64,000 nt of DNA from NCBI GenBank assembly GCA_951812925.1, contig OX638370.1, positions 1,636,001-1,700,000 of the forward strand, in the 5' to 3' direction. This document shows, piece after piece, positions 60,241-64,000 of this stretch. Under the pieces are notes generated by a model. The model was not told the DNA's origin, made no database searches, and saw only the letters and a program-made list of their open reading frames with translations. Every line of letters begins with the position of its first letter. Position 1 is the first letter of the stretch. The position numbers were made by a program, and so were the translations under genes. This DNA comes from Calliopum simillimum (taxonomy: Eukaryota; Arthropoda; Insecta; Diptera; Lauxaniidae).

Positions 60241-60766
60241 ACTATCAAATTTTGTCGATTTCAATTTGATGAATTCGAATTTGTTTGGCATCACTAATTT
60301 TGAGCTTTCAGCACCATCAAATCACTCTTGAAATTTCAGTTTGGAACTAGCCCATATCCATTCATAATCAAAATAATCATGAATTTTTTTGCAGCATGAT
60401 TAAAACTATATTTTGTTCACATTCATGTGATTTTAGATTACTGTACTAATTTACTACTTTTTTAATGCTATTTATTTTAATACTTTTTTGTATTATTTTT
60501 TCATGCGACAAATTTGTGTCAAACTGTGAGCTAATTTTGTTTGGTTTCTCCAATTTTGTGGGTACTGATTCAAAGATTGCTACTATCCACTTATTTCATC
60601 CATCTCGTAGATTTCTTCACGAAAACTGTATTATTTTGCTTCCAAAAGGAGCAAATTGTGAAACATTTTTCAACACAACTCGGTTTTTGTGAAATATTTT
60701 ACAACACAACTCTGTTTGATTTCGTGAAGTGGCATCGTTTGCTCATTCAAGTCATGATTAAAATAA
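60241..60766. other. Intergenic sequence upstream of Paip1
   Basis: No gene. The stretch lies between the putative Paip1 promoter and the foldback element; 60758-60766 is the left 9-bp duplication TTAAAATAA. Confidence 0.4.
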
Positions 60767-61144
60767 GAGTCTGTCTATACGGGGCGTTCCGCGTACGCGA
60801 AAACTCCTCTCTCTCTCTCTCAATTTACTCAATTAGCGTACGCGAAATCCAGTGAAGTTTTGTCCCCCGGGACGCATCTTCGTTACAACAGTAATTTTAC
60901 ATAAAAGTAGGGGTAAGTGGGTGGCCTGCGGCCGCAGCTCAGGATTTAAACCCGTCAGACATCCAACACCGGCTTCGCGGCGGCCTTCGGCCGCGGATCA
61001 GTACATTAATTAATCAAGTTCCCCGGGGGAAAAAACTTCACTGGATTTCGCGTACGCTAATTGAGTTTCGCGTACGCTAATTGAGTAAATTGAGGGAGAG
61101 AGAGGAGTTTTCACGTACGCGGAACGCCCCGTATAGACATTTCC
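60767..61144. mobile_element. GCGTACGCGAAA foldback element, short copy
   Basis: A 378-bp palindromic element flanked by exact 9-bp repeats TTAAAATAA (60758-60766 and 61145-61153). After 5 variable bases each end reads TGTCTATACGGGGCGTTCCG. Each arm carries GCGTACGCGAAA motifs: two in the left arm, three in the right, including an extra TCAATTAGCGTACGCG duplication. A CT-rich run and a CCAGTGAAGTT block follow. The loop contains GGCCTGCGGCCGCAGCTCAG. Inverted arms with subterminal tandem repeats and a 9-bp duplication recall Drosophila FB elements. No coding sequence. Confidence 0.85.
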
Positions 61145-61153
61145 TTAAAATAA

Positions 61154-62164
61154 TCACCAAATATATGATTATTTTGATTATGAATGTCTATGTAAACTAG
61201 CCATATGAAAATTGAAACGTCGTTGAAAATTAAGGAAACTAATTATTAAAATGTAGTGGAAATATCATAAATTAAATTTTATTTGCAAAAATAAATTATT
61301 CCGTCCGTTAAATTAAATTAAATTTTGCAAAAAAATTAATTTTCCCAAAATAAATCGAAGTTTACAACATTAAAAAATTTGCGAGATTAAAAAGTTTCCA
61401 ACCACAATCAACGCGAGAAAATGAAGAACACGAAATTTAAAATGGCCATAACTTCGGGAATATTTAAAAAAAAAAAATGTTCAAAGTTCAAATGATTTAT
61501 TGAGACAAAAGGTACTTTAACATTTAACTCATATATACAAATATGGAACAATAATAATAAATGATATATACAGGGCTGTAAAAAGTATGGCCCTCGATAA
61601 AATTATATGAAATATGCTACGATGCAAAAATTAAATATATTAGCAAAATGCAAATTGATTGCAGGAATTGAGATTCAAAATAAAGCTCTTGCAAAAAAAA
61701 AAATTATGAAAAGTGTCTTCCATTTTAAATTCACAACTTTGTTTTCATAAAAGTTGATCCCGAATTCGAAGTAAGCGACCTCAAAAACAAACCCTAGCCA
61801 CATTTTTATTGTGATGTGCATACATTTTTTTTTTTTTTTTTTTGAAAATTGTCCGCCATTTCGGCCATTTCGCTCTCAAAAAATTTGATCTCGAATCTTA
61901 CAACAAAAAATAAATCTATTTCTGCCAAAATTTATCTCAAATCTGCGGATAAATCACAGTAGAGCTATCGAACGTCAGTAAACACAAAGCAAATGGAAGG
62001 TAAATATTATGGTATTATGGTACTGTCAAAAATGAATCTCTCTCAACCGGTGGAAACGGGTAGGATTTAAAGAATTCGTCGACTTTTAGAAAATTTTCGC
62101 AAATTTTTTACACCACAATCAATGTTGAAATTGCGGGAACAAATCTCCAAGTCTCTGAGTTATA
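61154..62164. other. Intergenic AT-rich stretch
   Basis: No gene is recognised between the foldback element and the inverted-repeat element upstream of Rpn13. The block ATGGCCATAACTTC near 61442 resembles CACGGTGG-family relic sequence. Confidence 0.4.
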
Positions 62165-62692
62165 GGGGGTACACACTAGCGATCATGTTCGTCAGTCAAA
62201 TATGGCCCCTTACTGTCACTCAACCACAAATCGTTTTGTGGTTGACTGATGACTGATGAAAAATAGCAACCACACACGCAAACAAGAGAATTTTCAACGA
62301 AACCGAAGAGATATATATACAAGACGAAGAGATATATATATATATATATATCTCTTCGACGAAACTGACGAACTTGATCGATAGTCTGTAACGGCTTTTA
62401 AAGTTGGCTTACACGGCAAACTGTGACACAAACTGCGAAAAATCTGTATACATCTCTTCTCATCCGGAAGCGAAGGGATATAAATAGATTTTTTAGTTGA
62501 ATAACGCTGCCGTACAACTTCTAAATTCGTCAAAGCTTCTGCGGCCAAAACAAACCTCAAAAAGAAACACCATGGCTTCTTTGCGTCTCTTGGTTATATA
62601 TCTCTTCGTTCACACGATAAACTGTGAAAAGTACCAGTGGAGAATTTTCTGTGGCTTGACTGACGAAAATATAATTGTACGGTTGGTGTGGA
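62165..62692. mobile_element. Inverted-repeat element upstream of Rpn13
   Basis: GGGGGTACACACTAGCGATC with TTCGTCAGTCAA at the left is mirrored by TTGACTGACGAAAAT and GTACGGTTGGTGTGG at the right. An inner perfect hairpin (CGAAGAGATATATA...TATATCTCTTCG) lies near 62326-62360. A TATAAATAG lies at ~62480. The element ends less than 300 bp from the Rpn13 start codon, so it may overlap or contribute to its promoter. Confidence 0.5.
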
Positions 62693-62891
62693 AGCGGGAA
62701 AGATATATGTTACAGTTTGGGAATCACTGAGACTCCAACTATTGCAGTACTTTTACAATGTAAAATTTACATATTCAGAATTTTTGACATTTAAAATTTG
62801 CTTGTCATTCACACAATTCCTAAAATCATCGACTGACTTTCGCAGAGATTATCTTTGGATTTTTTTGTTAATTTCATATTATATTATATTA

Positions 62892-62967
62892 GTAAGTACG
62901 AGTAAAATTTAAACTTTCTGTAGTTTGCTTATCTAACTGAATAACTGAATTATTTAGAAAATTTCAG
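62892..62967 (+). other. Rpn13: Probable 76-bp 5' UTR intron of Rpn13
   Basis: TATTA|GTAAGTAC at 62892 and AGAAAATTTCAG| at 62967 are good insect splice sites 76 bp apart. This is a typical small fly intron placed 10 bp before the Rpn13 ATG. Inferred from motifs. Confidence 0.45.
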
Positions 62968-62977
62968 CTTCATAAAA

Positions 62978-63175
62978 ATGTTTAGTCGTCAAGGTGGACT
63001 TGGACTCAGCGGAAATTCTGGCGGCAGTGCCTCAAATTTGGTGGAATTTCGTGCTGGACGAATGAACATGATCGGAAAAATGGTGCACCCAGATACAAGA
63101 AAGGGCTTGGTTTATTTAACACAAAGTGAAGATGGCTTGATGCATTTCTGCTGGAAGGATCGCACTTCGGGAAAA
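62978..63175 (+). CDS. Rpn13: Proteasomal ubiquitin receptor Rpn13/ADRM1, first coding exon
   Basis: Rpn13 (ADRM1) is a ubiquitin receptor on the 19S regulatory particle of the 26S proteasome. It binds Rpn2 and recruits the deubiquitinase UCH37. This exon encodes 66 residues: a glycine/serine-rich leader, then the start of the Pru domain from residue 20. Diagnostic Pru strings are [11 protein letters not shown] (21-31), DTRKGLVYL and [11 protein letters not shown] (56-66). The exon ends in phase 0 at GGGAAAA|GTAAGT (donor at 63176). The rest of Pru (Rpn2- and ubiquitin-contact loops) and the C-terminal DEUBAD domain lie beyond the window. The start follows TAAAA, a good fly context. Intron 1 is invaded by a foldback element 43 bp after the donor. 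Confidence 0.93.
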
Positions 63176-63218
63176 GTAAGTAGTCTCTGATGAAGAACCT
63201 ACATATGAATTTTGTTAA

Positions 63219-64000
63219 GGGACTGGCTATTCGGGCGGACGAGCGTACGCGAAAGCTGAAGTAGCGTACGCGAAAGCTGAAGTAGCGTACGCGAAAGCTG
63301 AAGTAGCGTACGCGAAAGCTGAAGTAGCGTACGCGAAAGCTGAAGTAGCGTACGCGAAAGCTGAAGTAGCGTACGCGAAAGCTGAAGTAGCGTACGCGAA
63401 AGCTGAAGTAGCGTACGCGAAAGCTGAAGTAGCGTACGCGAAAGCTGAAGTAGCGTACGCGAAAGCTGAAGTAGCGTACGCGAAAGCTGAAGTAGCGTAC
63501 GCGAAAGCTGAAGTAGCGTACGCGAAAGCTGAAGTAGCGTACGCGAAAAAAGCTTTCGGAAAACTTGCGTACGCGAAATCCAGTGCAGTTCTTTATTGCG
63601 GGGAGATTGATTACGCATGAATAATTTAGTGTTGCAGCTAAAACTATGCAACTAGCAAACTATGTGCGGGATATATTAATTTTTGGAAGTTTTAAATTCT
63701 GAGCTGCGGCCACAGGCCGCCCACTTACCCCTACTGTTGTTCTATCAGCATAGCATCGATCATCGCGGAACATATGAAAGGCCGGGACGTGTTGGGGATG
63801 TTGTTACATAGATCATAGTACATTGTTGAGTTGGAAAATTATTACAGCAAAAACAAAAAGTGAAGGAGATAATCACAATTTTCTTAATTTGCTTTTATGG
63901 ATTTATGGATTATGGGATTTTTTGATTTATTTATAGATCATTTCTTTTCGCTAAATTAATCATGCGCAACGAAGCTTCCCGGGGGAAATAACTTCACTGG
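63219..64000. mobile_element. GCGTACGCGAAA foldback element, long copy (cut by window end)
   Basis: The left end GGGACTGGCTATTCGGGCGG matches the end of the short copy at 60767. The left arm is expanded into a 21-bp array and then continues GCGTACGCGAAATCCAGTG. The loop contains GAGCTGCGGCCACAGGCCGC and CCACTTACCCCTACT, which is the short copy's loop in reverse orientation. At 63974-64000 the right arm begins (TTCCCGGGGGAAATAACTTC). The rest lies outside. Non-coding; inside Rpn13 intron 1. Confidence 0.85.
63243..63548 (+). repeat. 21-bp tandem array, 14 full copies plus a partial
   Basis: The unit GCGTACGCGAAAGCTGAAGT+A repeats with perfect register from 63243; the 15th copy starts at 63537 and breaks after 12 bases. 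No differences are seen between full units, which implies very recent expansion or homogenisation. Because 21 is a multiple of three and the minus strand lacks stops, a spurious heptapeptide-repeat frame exists on that strand; it is not a gene. Confidence 0.97.

Noticed and set aside
63243..63548. CRISPR-like array
   Set aside because: Units are directly adjacent with no spacers, and the genome is eukaryotic.
63199..63651. 150-residue minus-strand open frame with a heptapeptide repeat
   Set aside because: It is the translation of the 21-bp DNA array; the repeat length is a multiple of three and lacks stops. No gene context.

Overview
The window looks like nuclear DNA of a higher (cyclorrhaphous) fly, most likely a tephritid-type fruit fly. 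It is strongly AT-rich. Recognisable genes have insect-type exons and short introns. Most of the sequence is transposon debris, including DINE-1-like Helentron derivatives that share a recognisable core with those of Drosophila. The species assignment is inference from repeat style, not from a marker gene.

Only two host genes are recognised with confidence, both in the last 10 kb and arranged head to head. Paip1 (poly(A)-binding-protein-interacting protein 1; minus strand, one coding exon 54718-56334, probable 5' UTR exons reaching ~60.1 kb) is a cap/poly(A) translation regulator. Rpn13/ADRM1 (plus strand, first coding exon 62978-63175, remainder beyond the window) is a proteasomal ubiquitin receptor. 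A minus-strand 81-bp candidate exon (24589-24669), a DRE-containing GC-richer island (~15.9-16.5 kb) and a 39-codon ORF (51302-51421) are the only other hints of host coding or promoter sequence. The first 54 kb therefore reads as intergenic or long-intron territory.

Mobile DNA by region. 1-9.4 kb: two kb-scale palindromic elements (1172-2205; 7663-9094, the latter with a Helentron-type element in its loop), a CACGGTGG-terminal DNA transposon (2787-3883) and a 5'-truncated non-LTR retrotransposon with an intact RNase H domain (~6.1-7.33 kb). 10.7-14.5 kb: a dead mariner, then two Helentron derivatives, one of them broken by a PIF/Harbinger-type MITE and by a 1.5-kb element. 18.9-19.5 kb: an RTE-like fragment. 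23-28 kb: piggyBac-like, palindromic and hAT-type MITEs. 29.6-32.5 kb: another palindrome holding two tandem Helentron derivatives. 35-36.5 kb: a near-perfect 225-bp hairpin and a foldback built from short tandem units. 41.0-41.6 kb: a TAA-flanked element. 44.2-46.4 kb: a long-armed copy of the CACGGTGG transposon with a nested palindromic MITE. 48.5-53.4 kb: relics of that family and more hairpins. 57-59.3 kb: a piggyBac-like MITE, diverged tandem repeats and a dead RNase H retrotransposon. 60.8-64 kb: two members of a foldback family built from GCGTACGCGAAA motifs; one has a 9-bp target duplication, the other carries a 21-bp x 14 array inside Rpn13 intron 1.

The most interesting themes are the extraordinary density of inverted-repeat elements, the repeated finding of Helentron derivatives in the loops of palindromes, a set of 4-bp-TSD elements sharing a CGGTG terminal motif, and the foldback family that is expanding a short tandem array inside a proteasome gene.
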